Assembly: GCA_024734555.1 (NCBI GenBank)
Contig: JANPWX010000097.1
Span: 5,953,511-6,017,510 of the forward strand
Source of the DNA: Trochalopteron elliotii
Taxonomy: Eukaryota; Chordata; Aves; Passeriformes; Leiothrichidae
Direction: 5' to 3'
DNA: 64,000 nucleotides
Shown: one piece after another, positions 1 to 10,979 of the stretch
How positions within the stretch are numbered: position 1 is the stretch's first letter
How the letters are laid out: each line of letters starts with the position of its first letter
Translations under genes and position numbers: made by a program
The notes under the pieces: model-generated
What the model was told of the DNA's origin: nothing
What the model saw: only the letters and a program-made list of their open reading frames with translations
Databases searched by the model: none

Positions 1-90
1 CCTTCTGCCGCCCTCGGGCTCCTGAGACCCCCGGCTCCTTCCCGCGGGAGCTCTCACTCACATCCTGAAACCGGGGATACCTATAGAGCA
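1..90. other. GC-rich, CpG-containing left edge
   Basis: The first ~80 bases are strikingly richer in G+C and CpG (for example CCCGCGGGAG near 42-51) than the AT-rich sequence that follows at once. This looks like the downstream shoulder of a CpG island or GC-rich first exon lying mostly outside the window. Reading the minus strand, a GTGAGTG word near 53-59 could act as a splice donor, but no exon frame can be supported from so little sequence. No gene is assigned. Confidence 0.4.
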
Positions 91-1384
91 GAAAGACATG
101 GCAGTGGAATTCTCAGAATTGCCCCGTGTGCTCTGTCTCCTGTGTACCACTCTAAAGTTTCACGTGGGTCAGGAGCATGGAGCTTTCCCTCTGTCTTGTG
201 CAGCCCTGAACAGGTTAGTTTGCCTGCCAAATAAGCCATGGCTAGATATCCAGATTTCCTCCACCTCCCCCACACGTTCTGGTAAGCAAACCAAAGGCTG
301 CTTTTAGAATTTGAATTTCCCTATTTCTGCTCTGTGGGCTAGTTCTGCAAAGAACCATATCTGTAATCACAGGACCCACTTCTACACAGAGGCTGCAAAA
401 TAGAAGATGTTATCAGGACTGATGTGGCTGCACCCATCTGCACACCCCAAATGACGAGGCCTGCAATACCATTGGAATAAAGTCTACTCCTACAGAACCC
501 TACAGAAACAATCCAGGATTCTTTTATGTTTTTCCAGTCCTCTCCTGCTTTCTTTCCCCTCTGCCCATACCCACCTGTCAAGGGTAAGTAACTTTCTGGT
601 TGTACCAGTTCACTCAGCTCTGGCAAGCAGGGTGAATGTTGACATTTACAAGTATTCCACTGCCTAGTAAACTTATCCTTATTGACTGCCTTTTGCTGGA
701 AACAGCAGAGGTGGAAAGGAACTGTCACGTGTATGCTAAAGAACCAAATGCCAAATTTTGGGGTTTCACATTTAACTGTTCCTTTAATGCACATTTTACA
801 ACAAGAAATACATTCCACAATCATAAATCCAAGCATAGGTTCATGCAGGCTTATTAGAACAAACTTGGAGGTGTCAAGATTAAAAGCACTGGAAAGCGTT
901 ACATTCATTAGTTAGGGTTTGGATGCCTGCTTGAGTGTTATTGTTTTGGTTAAAATGTTACTTTTGGAATGTTATCATTTCTACCCAAAATCACTAGTTC
1001 AGTTAGGCAGCACACTGCCTCTGTACTGACATGACCACAGAAATAACATTACTATTGTCCTAACAAAAAGCCTCAGAAAAATGCACCACAAGTGAAAGGA
1101 ACGGTGTATTTTTCACTTTGTCCTGTTATATAAGCAGTGCCCTTCCTGGAAGGTTCATTCCTTTAAAACGGAATGAAATGACAAAATGACAGAAAATATA
1201 AATGGAAATAGAGGGAATCGGGAGAGTTGTGAGTGTGGACAGAGCATGGCAGGCAGTGCTTGTTCTCTGATTTCCGTACTGACCAAGTCCTCAGTGCTAG
1301 AGGGCTCTGGCTGCTTGTTCCAATGACTCCCTCTCTCTCTCTCCGAGGACAGACTCTACAGCAACTGCTGAATTTTCTCTCCCT
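91..1384. other. Unique AT-rich sequence between two GC-rich patches
   Basis: No coding exon recognised. The longest open frame (minus strand, 339-908, 189 codons) starts with an ordinary ATG but has no domain, no signal peptide and no low-complexity or conserved pattern, so it is treated as chance. The only notable structure is the TATA and inverted-repeat cluster at 1090-1177, described separately. CT-rich sequence (CTCTCTCTCTC) occurs near 1331-1343. Confidence 0.55.
1090..1177 (+). promoter_or_regulatory. TATA box within a cluster of three inverted repeats (candidate promoter)
   Basis: TATATAAG lies at 1127-1134. It is flanked by an inverted repeat AAGTGAAA (1090-1097) / TTTCACTT (1111-1118). 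Downstream come the palindrome CCTTCCTGGAAGG (1141-1153) and, directly adjoining, TTCATTCC (1154-1161) / GGAATGAA (1170-1177). The middle palindrome contains TTCCTGGAA, a perfect STAT (GAS-type) word. The last repeat contains CATTCC and GGAATG, the two orientations of the TEAD/M-CAT core. A TATA-directed start would fall near 1157-1165, about 230 bp before the CpG island. Binding and promoter activity are inference; the repeats are directly visible. Confidence 0.35.
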
Positions 1385-1660
1385 GTTGCCATTCTTCTCG
1401 CACGCCGCATCTCTTGCGCCGAAGGGAAGCTGGACGAGCACACCACGAAGGAAAGCCGAGTGAGCAGAGCACGAAGGGGAGCTGGGCGAGCACACCACGA
1501 AGGGAAGCCGAGTGAGTCGCTCCCCATCCCCCGTGAGGCCGGTGCGAGGCTCCGGGAGCGCCGCCCGCCGAGAGCCGCCCGCCGCCGCCAGGTGTCCTCT
1601 GGCAGCCGCGCCGGGCCGCCCTCTCGCTCCGCTCTGCTGAACTCGCCCTGGGCAGGTAGT
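1385..1660. promoter_or_regulatory. CpG island, candidate promoter and non-coding first exon
   Basis: About 32 CpG dinucleotides were counted by eye between roughly 1399 and 1650, against near absence in the surrounding kilobases. This is typical of an unmethylated vertebrate CpG-island promoter. Two plus-strand donor-like words occur: CCAG|GTGTCC near 1590 and CAG|GTAGTG with GT at 1656-1657, so a first exon reading rightwards is possible. Overlapping Arg/Pro/Ala-rich frames on both strands are what GC-rich sequence produces by chance. No protein is recognised and no downstream partner exon was found, so a lncRNA or untranslated first exon is as likely as a coding one. Confidence 0.5.
1421..1516. 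repeat. 52-bp tandem duplication in the CpG island
   Basis: Two head-to-tail copies of a 52-bp unit begin at 1421 (GAAGGGAAGCTGGACGAGCA) and 1473 (GAAGGGGAGCTGGGCGAGCA). They remain aligned to about 1516 with only a few substitutions and no gaps. Each copy carries two CACGAAGG-type sub-words, hinting at an older internal repetition. It could be a recent slippage or unequal-crossover event in a promoter or 5' UTR. Confidence 0.8.
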
Positions 1661-2418
1661 GCCTGACCCACCTCGGCTGCGGCTGATTTTCTCCCGCCTG
1701 CACCCTCAGTGCAGAAAAATGGTTCTTTCATAAGCTTGGCTACGTTTCATGTGCAAACTTATGAAGGCGGTAGCGCATTGTACTAATAGCTGCAATATTT
1801 TGTATGCTAAGAACAATATTTGCATATACTTACTTTGTTGTCTTTTAAAGGCTCGTTTTGTAAAACGCTTTGGATGCAAATCAGCTTCCTCCAAGAATAC
1901 TTCGATGTTTCACCTACTATCCTAAAGAACACTATGCTTAAAAAAACCCTGACATCTTATCTGTAAGTCCTTATCCTCTGAAAAAATGCTAATCAATCCC
2001 TACCGACTGCAGTGGTGAGATTAACTCCTTCCTGCACATAGGGTGCATTCACTCCTCTGCATACTGTCCTGTCCAAAGGGGCTTAATCTGGATGTGAGAA
2101 ATGCTTGGGTGTTCTGCTGTGTGGTGCCTCTGAGGCTGACGTCCACCATAAAAGAACAGACAAACTGTGGTAATGCCTGTGAATTAAAAAAAAAAAATTC
2201 TCAGCTGACAGAATGTACTTTGTGATGGAACTGTGATAAGTGACTTACTTAACAGGTCTAAACATTTATAGCCAACACACTAAATGGTGTTTAGGTTGCA
2301 TTCCCAAAAATAATCATTACCTGTGTCTTGACAAGATCCAGCACACTGATACACATTAGGGTTTTGCTGTTAGGACAGTCTGGAATCTTGCTGTGATCTG
2401 TGATCACTGCTTTGCTTG
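1661..2418. other. Unique sequence downstream of the CpG island
   Basis: The CpG density drops immediately after 1660. No exon or repeat family is recognised. A run of 12 A occurs at 2186-2197. If the CpG island is a rightward promoter, this would be the start of intron 1, but that is only inference. Confidence 0.5.
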
Positions 2419-2524
2419 CCTTTTTTTTTTTTTTCTTTTTTTTTTTTCTTTTCTTCTTTTTTTTTTCCTAAAATTTTTTTCTCTCTCTCTTACTCCTTTT
2501 CCTTCTCACTCTCTCACTCCTCCA
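2419..2524. repeat. Polypyrimidine tract (T-rich then CT-rich)
   Basis: About 105 bases are almost entirely pyrimidine on the plus strand: two long T runs separated by single C, then CTCTCTCTCT and TCC/TCTC words, broken mainly by one AAAA near 2470. Such mirror-like homopyrimidine DNA can adopt triplex structures and is prone to replication slippage. Short open frames rich in Phe/Ser across it are composition artefacts. Confidence 0.8.
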
Positions 2525-5363
2525 GTATCATTCCTTTTGGCTTCCAGGCTACCATCTGTGTACCCTCAGGGAGTCAACAAGAGAAGAAGAAGGGCCAGAA
2601 ACCAGAACACAGGTGAAAAGAGGTAAACAGAAGCTTCTTGCAATAATAAAGGAATGCTCAAGCCTCAAGAGCACAAGAGCAAATGGGGCAAGAGGAATGA
2701 ATCTCTTGTCCAAACTGAAGACTGATAAACACACAGTTGAAATGGGTGGGGGAAAAAGAGGACACTGACTTTCCATACAGGTTATAATTCTTGCAGGATG
2801 CACATATTTATTCAAATTGCCTAGTGAAGGCCACTCACTTGCCACAGATTTGGGATAAATCACAGTAGGATGGTTCAGCCTTTGACAATACGGACCCAGA
2901 AGGTATTATAACAGCTCAGCTACACAAATAACACGCAAGCAGAAATCAGACAGGAACATCCCACAGGCTACAGGGTGGGCAGCTCCAATTAAGATGGCTA
3001 CAAACTTTTTCCTGCAGTACCTTTTCTTCACTTCTCCTGTTCATATTTAACTTCAAAGTACCCAGCTCAGCCACAAGTGAAGCTAGTCTTCAGACACGGT
3101 TAACACACAAAGAATTGTTCCAACATCGCCTACTAACTTTTTGTTTCCACTCACACAAACACAACTCTAACAACAAAAGTGGACTTTTTCATTCCTTCTT
3201 AGGGAAGTGGGTCTGATTGGGATCCTTGGAAGTGGTGTGGGAGGTGGAAAAGACATCCGGTAGCCACATGATGAGGCTTGTTTTGCTGACAAAAGGCACT
3301 CAGGAATAGGCAAGCTGAAGAAAGTTTAGGTTTGTTTCCTCAGCCTTGGGCACAAGCCTAGAATCCAGATGAAGTAAGCGCGTGCTGAGCACAAGATTTC
3401 ACTGATGCATAAAGATGTCATCTCACTCACAAATCTTTTTGCTGAGGTTGCTCAGTATTTCCTGATGCAGTTAATGAGGTAAGGTGCTCTACTTGGGAAT
3501 TCTGGCTAGGTCTTTGGAGCAACTTCAACTCCCTCTGGTCAACCCGAGGAAAGCTATGAGTGGTAGCAGCAAGGCAGCCCCTGGCTTCACACGCTCCCAG
3601 TAAATCACTGTGCCATCCACAGGCTGGTCCCAAAGCAAGTCCCCAGACTCCATGTTTCCACAGATCCAGCAGCCCTGGAGCCACACTTGTATAGCCTGGT
3701 GAACACAGGAGCTCCTATTCCAGTAACCACTACAATTTGGCAGTTTCTCGTACCTCAGAGCAGGCTGAGTGGATTTTGTTCTTCTAACCCCAAGCTGCCC
3801 TTTCATTTGGACATTATGTGGGTGAAACCATGTATTCACACTCTATAAAAGTGCTTATTTTACATGTTGCTGTTAAAGCGCAAGCAGAGTTTACCACAAT
3901 ACTAATATTTCATCCCTGTGGCTTCCCTAAGATATGACCAATTCAGTGAGACAAAACATCCTCTGTATCCTCTGCAACTAGTTTTGGAAGCCCAGATGGC
4001 AGAAAATACCATTGGTTTAATTAGCAATATCCTCCACATGAATCCCCTATTAACCTAAAGAGCATACTATATTTCATCTCACTTCCTCTAGTTTACTTAC
4101 TACTGCCTCTCTTCTCTGTGGTTTACCAGCAGGAAACCACTGGAGGGGATACATCCAGATAAGATTAAACAACATAATATTATCATCTTTACTATAACCA
4201 GTCTGACAGCTTTTTTTGCTAGATGCTAAAATGAGATTCACAGCCATGTTGGCTTCCATTCACTGTGGAAAGAAACCATTCTTATAAGTCCACAATACTT
4301 CACTAATTCTTGAGCTATTTCACTTGTGGCAGGCCATTTAATTTAATTTTTTTTTTTCACTGAAATGCACTTCACACAATAATCCAGGTTCACCCTAGTT
4401 GAATGTAATAGGAAGAGGAAGCAGGGTGTCCTGGAAGTGGATGGATCTCCAAGGGTAAGACTGTTTCAGGGCAAGGAAGCTGTGGGCACTGCTCTGCTGA
4501 GGAGCTATTGGAAAGTCACCAAGTGGCTTCTTTCTAGTGGCAGTGGGACAAGAGTGTGCCTGGCTCCATGCATTTCTACCTCAGCTTTCCCCTGGGGGTC
4601 TTTTAATGGACACAAAACTCAGGAGTACAGATGAGAAAAAAAAAAAAAAGAGGCAGACAGAGGCGAGAAAAAAGATGTTTTTTTCTTGCACCATGCTGAT
4701 TTCACTGTACCTTGGATATTCCCAGTCCAAAATCTTTATGCCTTGTCATGCTGGGTAATGTAAAAACTCCCTGCAGCAGCATGATTAGAGTTGCACAAAG
4801 CCTGTGGCATTTGCAGCCATTGTATACATCTCTTTTCACTGAGACTGGAGCAATATTAACGAATAGCTAACATGGATGGTCAGTTTCTACTTGCAAAATC
4901 TCCCACAGTTTTTTATGGGATCAGTACTGTTCTACAGTTCTGGCAGAATGCTGCTGTGGTCTTTATCAGAAATGTTCAATGTCTCGAAAAGACATCTCTT
5001 ATCCCTTAGCTGTTCCACAGATACTGAGACTGCATTAATTCCCAAGGAATTTCTCCTGCCAGGTAACAGAAAGTTCACCCAGTAAGGGAATCTCCTCACT
5101 GTAAATAGGTTGCAACATCCAACTGCTGAGGAGGGAGGGGAAAGAACTGGAGTAAATTGGCATGACGAGGCATGTGAATGAAGTCAGCTAGGGAGAAAAG
5201 ACAGTCTAGGCATCAAAAGACAGGCTGCTTTAGCACATTTCCAGGGCAACTTCTGCTGGCAGCTCTCTTAATGTCTGCATCTTAGGTCAGGCAAACTGAT
5301 AATATGCGCTAAAATTCCATTATAATTAACACTGAGTTCAGTTCTTAACATGACCACTCCTCT
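2525..5363. other. Unique non-coding stretch
   Basis: No exon, RNA gene or recognisable transposon seen. Small items are an AATAAA word near 2645, a run of T at 4346-4357, and a run of 14 A at 4636-4649 followed by an A/G-rich patch. All open frames are short and feature-free. Confidence 0.5.
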
Positions 5364-5404
5364 TCTTTTTTTGGGGTTTTTTTTTTTGGATTTTTTTTTT
5401 GGTT

Positions 5405-5453
<49 letters not shown>
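5364..5453. repeat. Long poly(T) tract
   Basis: Pure T runs of 10-11, separated by GG or GGA, lead into an uninterrupted run of about 48 T at 5406-5453. The minus-strand reading is a long poly(A). In birds the dominant LINE (CR1) does not add poly(A) tails, so a tail of a rare processed retrocopy or plain slippage expansion are the alternatives. No retrocopy body is recognisable to the right. Its exact length is likely unreliable in any assembly. Lys-only frames here are artefacts. Confidence 0.85.
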
Positions 5454-5454
<1 letters not shown>

Positions 5455-6057
5455 GTTGCTATTAATTTGACAAACATGTCTTCTGGGACTGACATTTTCC
5501 AGACTTGGTATTAGCACATGACAAGTTTTGAAAGATGAAAGAAAATCAGCAGAGCAATTAAAGCATGTAACAATTATTTTCCACATGGTCTGACCAAAAC
5601 TTTTGCACTTGACATAACTCAAAAAAAATCTGAAATTAGAAACTAAACAAAATTATTAAAAAAAAAATTACTGAATTCTTAATAGAAAAATGTTCAGAGC
5701 TATTTTTTAAGAAGTTTGAAGGTTTTGGCATTTTTTAGTTGGCAGTTTTACTATGTTTGTTAAATTTTCATTTTAAGATGCTGTAATGAGATATAATTGG
5801 GTGGGTTGTTTCTCAGCTGGAATAAAAGATTGTATATATTTAGACTAGATACTTCTTTCAATATCTGAGGTAGGGTGAAGAAGAGAAGGCACTATGAAAT
5901 CACTATTGATCTCACTAAACCAAACTAATTTATTTGGGAAAGGCTAAAGACAGTGCTGAGAAGTATGGAAAATCCATTGATAGGTAGGGAAATTGATCTT
6001 TGTTAAGGACATTCTACTGGAAGAAAATTAATTAATACTTTTTCAATGTTCCATAAA
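5454..6057. other. AT-rich spacer
   Basis: No gene or repeat family recognised between the poly(T) tract and the ancient CR1 copy. Scattered short A runs only. Confidence 0.5.
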
Positions 6058-6575
6058 GTCCTAAACTTTAAAGCTCCAAAGGCCCATTTTTGATAATCTA
6101 CTCTGACCTCCTGTATATGACATGTCATTGAACTTCTATGAATTAATTTTTGTTTCAATTATGTGTCTTCTAGAAAAATTTCCAGTCGTTCTATACATAT
6201 TCTCACTAAAGGAAAATTCACTGAAGTCCTTGGTACATTGTTTCAATTACTTCCACTGTTAAAAATGTGTGCCTTATTTCTAGTTTGAACTACTTTTCAG
6301 TTAATGTATCTTGTTATACTTTTGTCCACTATACTGAAAAGTTCATTCACGCTGTGTGCTCAGTGCTGGTACTTACTGACAGTAACTGTGTTACTCCTCA
6401 GTCCGTTCTTTTATAAAGGAAATAGATACAGCAATGAGAGTTTTCTGCTATGATCTGTTTTTCATTTCCCATAATAAGTTTCATGGTTTTTCTCTGAATT
6501 GTTTTCCCTCTGAGCTCGTTCTAAATTCCTGAAATGTAGGAGAATGTAGATGCCATACTGTCAAGAACCCCAGGG
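6058..6575 (-). mobile_element. Ancient CR1 LINE fragment (3' region), reverse orientation
   Basis: The sequence follows, from left to right, the reverse complement of the 3' part of the old CR1 lineages known from turtles, crocodilians and birds. Recognisable islands are TGATAATCTACTCTGACCTC (6091-6110) followed by CTGTAT; CACTGTTAAAAATGTGTGCC (6256-6275) and the TTATTTCTAGTTTGAA that follows; GTTATACTTTTGTCCACTAT (6313-6332); and CATGGTTTTTCTCTGAATTG (6483-6502). The young avian ATTCTATGAT tail is absent and divergence is high, so this is an old insertion. It is non-functional: a fragment with no open frame for reverse transcriptase. Boundaries are approximate. Confidence 0.7.
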
Positions 6576-9500
6576 AGATGCCTTCTGCAAGCAAGGATCT
6601 TTGTTAAGTTGCTATTGAACCCTTTTTGTCACTTTCAAATTGTGCCATTAGAATCTAAGCTCCTATTCTATCTCACATCTCCCAATTCCCATTTTGAAGT
6701 ATTCCATTTGAAACAGCAGAATGACAGGAAACAATCACGGCTTATTTTGTGGGCCTATTATATAGCATTGTTCTGCTGACCACCATTTGGAAGGGAAATA
6801 CAGAATATTTTAATTCACAGGAGGAGTCACAAATCTCAGAGAAGTCATTTGTTTTAGTTCACCAAACTATTTCTAGTGTAATCAAAATGCAGTTTCACTT
6901 ACTTTTCATGGTTCTCACATGGCCCAAAGCTGTATTTAACTCTTTTTCTTTGGTGTTACGTGGTAGGTGATGAAGCCTTTCTTGGATCACGTACACATGA
7001 AACACATTTCACTGGTTAATCTGGCCCACGTGAGAGAAGCAAAGATGACTATTCTTGAACCTGGGCCTCCTAATAACCTCAGAACTTCTACTTCTGTTCA
7101 GTGCTACAACATCTACTGATAGCACTCTTTTCTACAGATTTCAGGCCGAAAAAGCACTTTCTGCCCCTAAAATTCACAAAGGATGCAAACTGAGGACCAC
7201 AAGAGAATCCATGTTTGCTTTTAATTTGGTGCCAGACTCTGTTAGTATCTAATGGACCTACTAGTGGCCTTTGGAGAAGGCACCTGCTTCTGGTTACTGA
7301 AAACACTGGAAAGAATGATAACTTGGATTTAATTGCTCAAATGCTTGAAGAACCTGGACACACTCTGTACCCACATAGTGTGTCTGCTGGTATTTTTTAA
7401 TTGCTGTATCTTGTCTTTCATCTACCCCACAAGCTGTGGGCATTTTTCACAAATTACCTCTTCTTTGTCATCCACAGCTCCATTTTCTCATTTTGCAGCC
7501 TGCTAAATTGGTAACAGTAGAGCAGGAAAGAAAGAGTTTCTGACTCATCTATCATGAGTCATCTAACAGTTTGGTGAGGTTTGTTTTTCTCCTATGACTC
7601 TGCACCTGGCACTTGGAGTAGTACAACATTACCTTTATGTTTCTTCTGACACTGCATTAAAACTTGTGAATTCATTGAGCACTCTGCTCAGAAACAAACA
7701 GGCCACAGAAGAAACATTGCTAATACCCTCCAGCTTCTCTGTGTTTAAGTTCTAAGTGATTCAGACCTGATTTTCTTCTGCACCAATGAGTTATTTGCAC
7801 TACTCTGGCAGCAAGGCTTGGCAGCCCAGGAGAGCCAGGGCAATGTCAGCTTTGCTCAGATGTGTGCCTGTTCTGGGCAGACTCTCTTTTCAGGGGCAAC
7901 AACAAGCTTGAGCAGTAGAAGTCTGGGGTAGTCAGCCCAAGAGGGAACACTACAGCAGAGGCTTTATTATTCAGTCTGCTGTGTCAGTTTGAGCAGCTCT
8001 GCTACCCACTGCTACTCAGTGGCCACAGTGTGCAAAATGATCCAGCCACTAGGAGACACACACCCTCTGCCAGGCCTAGAAAAGAGTTTCTCTGGGCTGG
8101 TTGATCCACTAGTGGGGCACCACAGGGGAATTAGGACAGACACACAAAGCCTTAGCTGAATCATGATATTGTCAATTATAGCTACTTGATCATTAACTAC
8201 TTGGGTAATTGAGAAACTTCAGAATAAATCAACTGGTTTGGGGTTTTTTCCCCTCAGTTTTATCATTTGTTATTGTTGCTTTTTTACATTTTTTGCTAGA
8301 AGCTTATTTAATGTGGATTACTGGATTTGACAGCCTGCTCCTGTGGACATTGGAGAACTGGAACAGACAGACAACCACATAACCTTGCTCTTTTGGCATG
8401 ACTGAAAGCTCATTGATGTTGTAGAAATCTTTTCATTTCCCTCAGTGCATTTTCTACTAGAGTCTTACACCAAGAGTCCGATAGACAGAAAAGGAAAGAG
8501 AGGTAATCTACACAGCTTTCAAATTTCAGACATTATAGGTCTTTTTCCTCTCTTATCCTCTTTGCATAAAAATGTCACACTGGTTCAGAGCTTGGGTTCA
8601 TTTACAAATCACCATGGATTTGGTGTAAACCTGGGGAGGCTGCCCGAGTGCCAGCTCAGGAGCTGTGCCAGCCAGGCAGTGCAGGGCAGTACCCAAAATA
8701 AGCCCTGCTGAGTGGTAGCTCTGTGCAGTCTTGTAGAGTAACAATCACAGGGCTGTGGTGCTTTCAGGGCACAGAGGTCCATGCAGGGCTGTATTTCGTC
8801 ACATGCATTTCTCAGTGCTACCTTGGTCAAAAGTGTGTCTTTGTGTGGCACCTCAGAACAAAGCAAACATCTCCATCCCCTTTTTTTCATGTTTTTTCTG
8901 CTTTGACTTCATTTTACAAGTCTGATGCTGATGAAATGAAAAGGTCGTTCATCCAGTAAATAGATCCATGAAATGGTAGCATTCACCATGAGTTTTTGCC
9001 TGTTTGATTGATGTAATTACTTTTGGAAAAATAGCCAAAAATGAGCAATGTGGATTGAATTTCCAGTTTTTCACAGATTTGATAAATGAAGTAATGATAC
9101 TCAGGTAAACTCCTAATTATTGTTGCTTTGAAAGGTTGGTATTTTGGTAGATGCTGTCTTCTAAATTCTGTTGAGCAAGAATGACTGTATTAGAAGACTT
9201 CCTCTGGCCTACTTTCCTTTTCACACACACATTAAAAAAAGGGATATTCTGGCTACTCAGAATATCTCCCTCAGTACAGTGATCTGTACTGCCTCTCACC
9301 TGTCAAAACAATGTCACTCCATGGTGACTTACAGAAAAGCTGTAAATTGGCTTTTGTTTTTGCACTGTGCATTTCACTTCTCCCCAAACAGGAACTCCCA
9401 CCTCATTTTGCATCTGCTCTTACTGTGGATGGAACCAAGCCCAGATACTGCAGGTGATCACCCACTCTCTGTGTCAGATTACTCTGACTTGACAAGGGGT

Positions 9501-10599
9501 GGGAAAACAGTTCTGAAGGACCACTGTACCACTGAGTAAAGGAACAAAGACAACTAAAAAAAAAAAAAAAAGAAAAAGAAAATGGAAAGGAAAATGCATT
9601 TAGTCTGGTTATTTATCTTGGCAGCCAAAAGCTAATTTTAATTACACCTAATGCCTCATGAAGTGCTGTCTTACAGCCAGTTGAAACAGGCCACTGTTGA
9701 AATAATGAAGACATAGTAACATGAGATAATGCTTCTGTGCATACTCCTAAATCTGTCCTGAGCAGATCCATCTTTCCTCATGCAAACTGAGGCTTAATCT
9801 GGTTAAGTGCTAAATGAAACAAACCAGGTTTAGCTCTGCCATCTCTGCCTACCTCCATGAGCACAGTTCCTTCCACTGGATGCAATGTGGCAGCTCAGGT
9901 GCCAACCTGCCTTGCACTGATGAAGGAAAGACAGGAGTGTAGAGGAAGACAAAAGCACTTTTAGGGGAATGAAACCTTCTTGCAGAGTGGCTTAGCAAAC
10001 CCCAGCATGGGAGATGTTAATTCTGCAATCTGCCCCTGGCTGTGTGGACTAGTCAGAGTCTTGTGTTTTCAGACAGAAGCATAAAAAACATGCTTGCCTT
10101 CCCCAGTGCTCTGGAAGTTATTACTTAACTGGCAATATTTATCTTTAAATATCACAGGTAGTCCACCCCAGACCCATTCCCTCTGAAATTAGCAGCACAG
10201 ATACTATCACCTCTGGTGGGAACAGGATCAAGCACAAGTCAGAGATAATTTTAACGATTCCAAAATGGAAGTTTTTGTTGACATTTTATGGTCTTCTTTT
10301 AAATGGCTACATACATATCCTGCCTAAAGTTGAAACACAGGACATCCATGACCAACAGATGATACCCAGGAGCCTCACACATGTTGAGAGTGCTCTACTG
10401 TTGGGTTGCAATGCACTAGGACAGGAGAAGAGTTCTCTTTATGAAACTACTTAATTAGGAAACCAGAAACACTTCTAGAAAAGTAAAGAGTACTATAAAA
10501 GGAAATTGGAAAAGGCTTTGTCCTGTGTTAAAATAGGAACTTCAGTTCCACCCCATTCATAAATAGTATTCCCAACATTATTATTTATTATAATAGTAT
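6576..10599. other. Unique non-coding stretch (about 4 kb)
   Basis: No exon or clear transposon. A run of 16 A at 9556-9571 continues into an A/G-rich patch (AGAAAAAGAAAATGG). Open frames up to 122 codons (plus strand, 9171-9539) have no recognisable features. 7800-8130 is somewhat GC-richer with CAG/CTG words but has no assignable element. Confidence 0.5.
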
Positions 10600-10785
10600 T
10601 TGAATGTTTTCTTGGATTTACTTTCACAATTATTCTCTGAGGAGCTGGAACATATTCTCCCTATTTTACAGATGGAAATAGTAACAGAAGATAAGAACAT
10701 ATTCAAGGTGAGAGTGAATCCTTAACACAGCTGAGAACTGAACACAGGTCTCCAGTGCCTCACCCTGCTCCCTCCCTCTCTAAGG
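10600..10785 (-). mobile_element. MIR-type SINE relic, reverse orientation
   Basis: The plus strand matches the reverse complement of the MIR core and tRNA head. In order: CACAATTATTCTCTGAGGAG near 10625-10644, CTATTTTACAGATGGAAATA near 10661-10680, a degraded 'aggttaagtaacttgcccaaggt' equivalent, then CACAGCTGAGAACTGAACAC (10727-10746) and AGGTCTCCAGTGC in place of the head's CGAACCCAGGTCTCC motif. MIR elements are ancient amniote SINEs; this copy is heavily diverged. Ends are approximate. Confidence 0.65.
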
Positions 10786-10907
10786 CTGCAGCACTGGGAT
10801 TCAGCAGGGGCTGCGCAGGGGGCAGGGCTGGGCCAAGAAAGCTGCAGAACCATGGTGCTCTACCCAGTGAAGTTTCCTACTGGTCTTGGCAGCAGACCAG
10901 CTCCATG

Positions 10908-10979
10908 CTGCGGGGGTTTTTGGGTTTTTTTGTTTGTTTGTTTGGTTGGTTGTTGTTTTGGTTTTGTTTTTGTTTTTTT
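10908..10979. repeat. G/T-rich simple repeat (GTTT/GGTT)
   Basis: Tandem TTTG and GGTT words, including three consecutive TTTG units and GGTTGGTTGTTG, give a G/T-only strand of about 70 bases. The Phe/Trp/Gly-rich frame through it is composition-driven. Confidence 0.8.

Noticed and set aside
339..908. Longest open frame in the window (minus strand, 189 codons)
   Set aside because: No recognisable domain, no family resemblance, no partner exons; Cys- and Trp-scattered composition typical of a chance frame.
1297..1731. Overlapping Arg/Ala/Pro-rich frames on both strands over the CpG island
   Set aside because: GC-rich DNA has few stop codons; the repeated peptide words simply reflect the 52-bp tandem duplication.
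5268..5622. Lysine-rich frames on the minus strand
   Set aside because: They are translations of the poly(T) tract.
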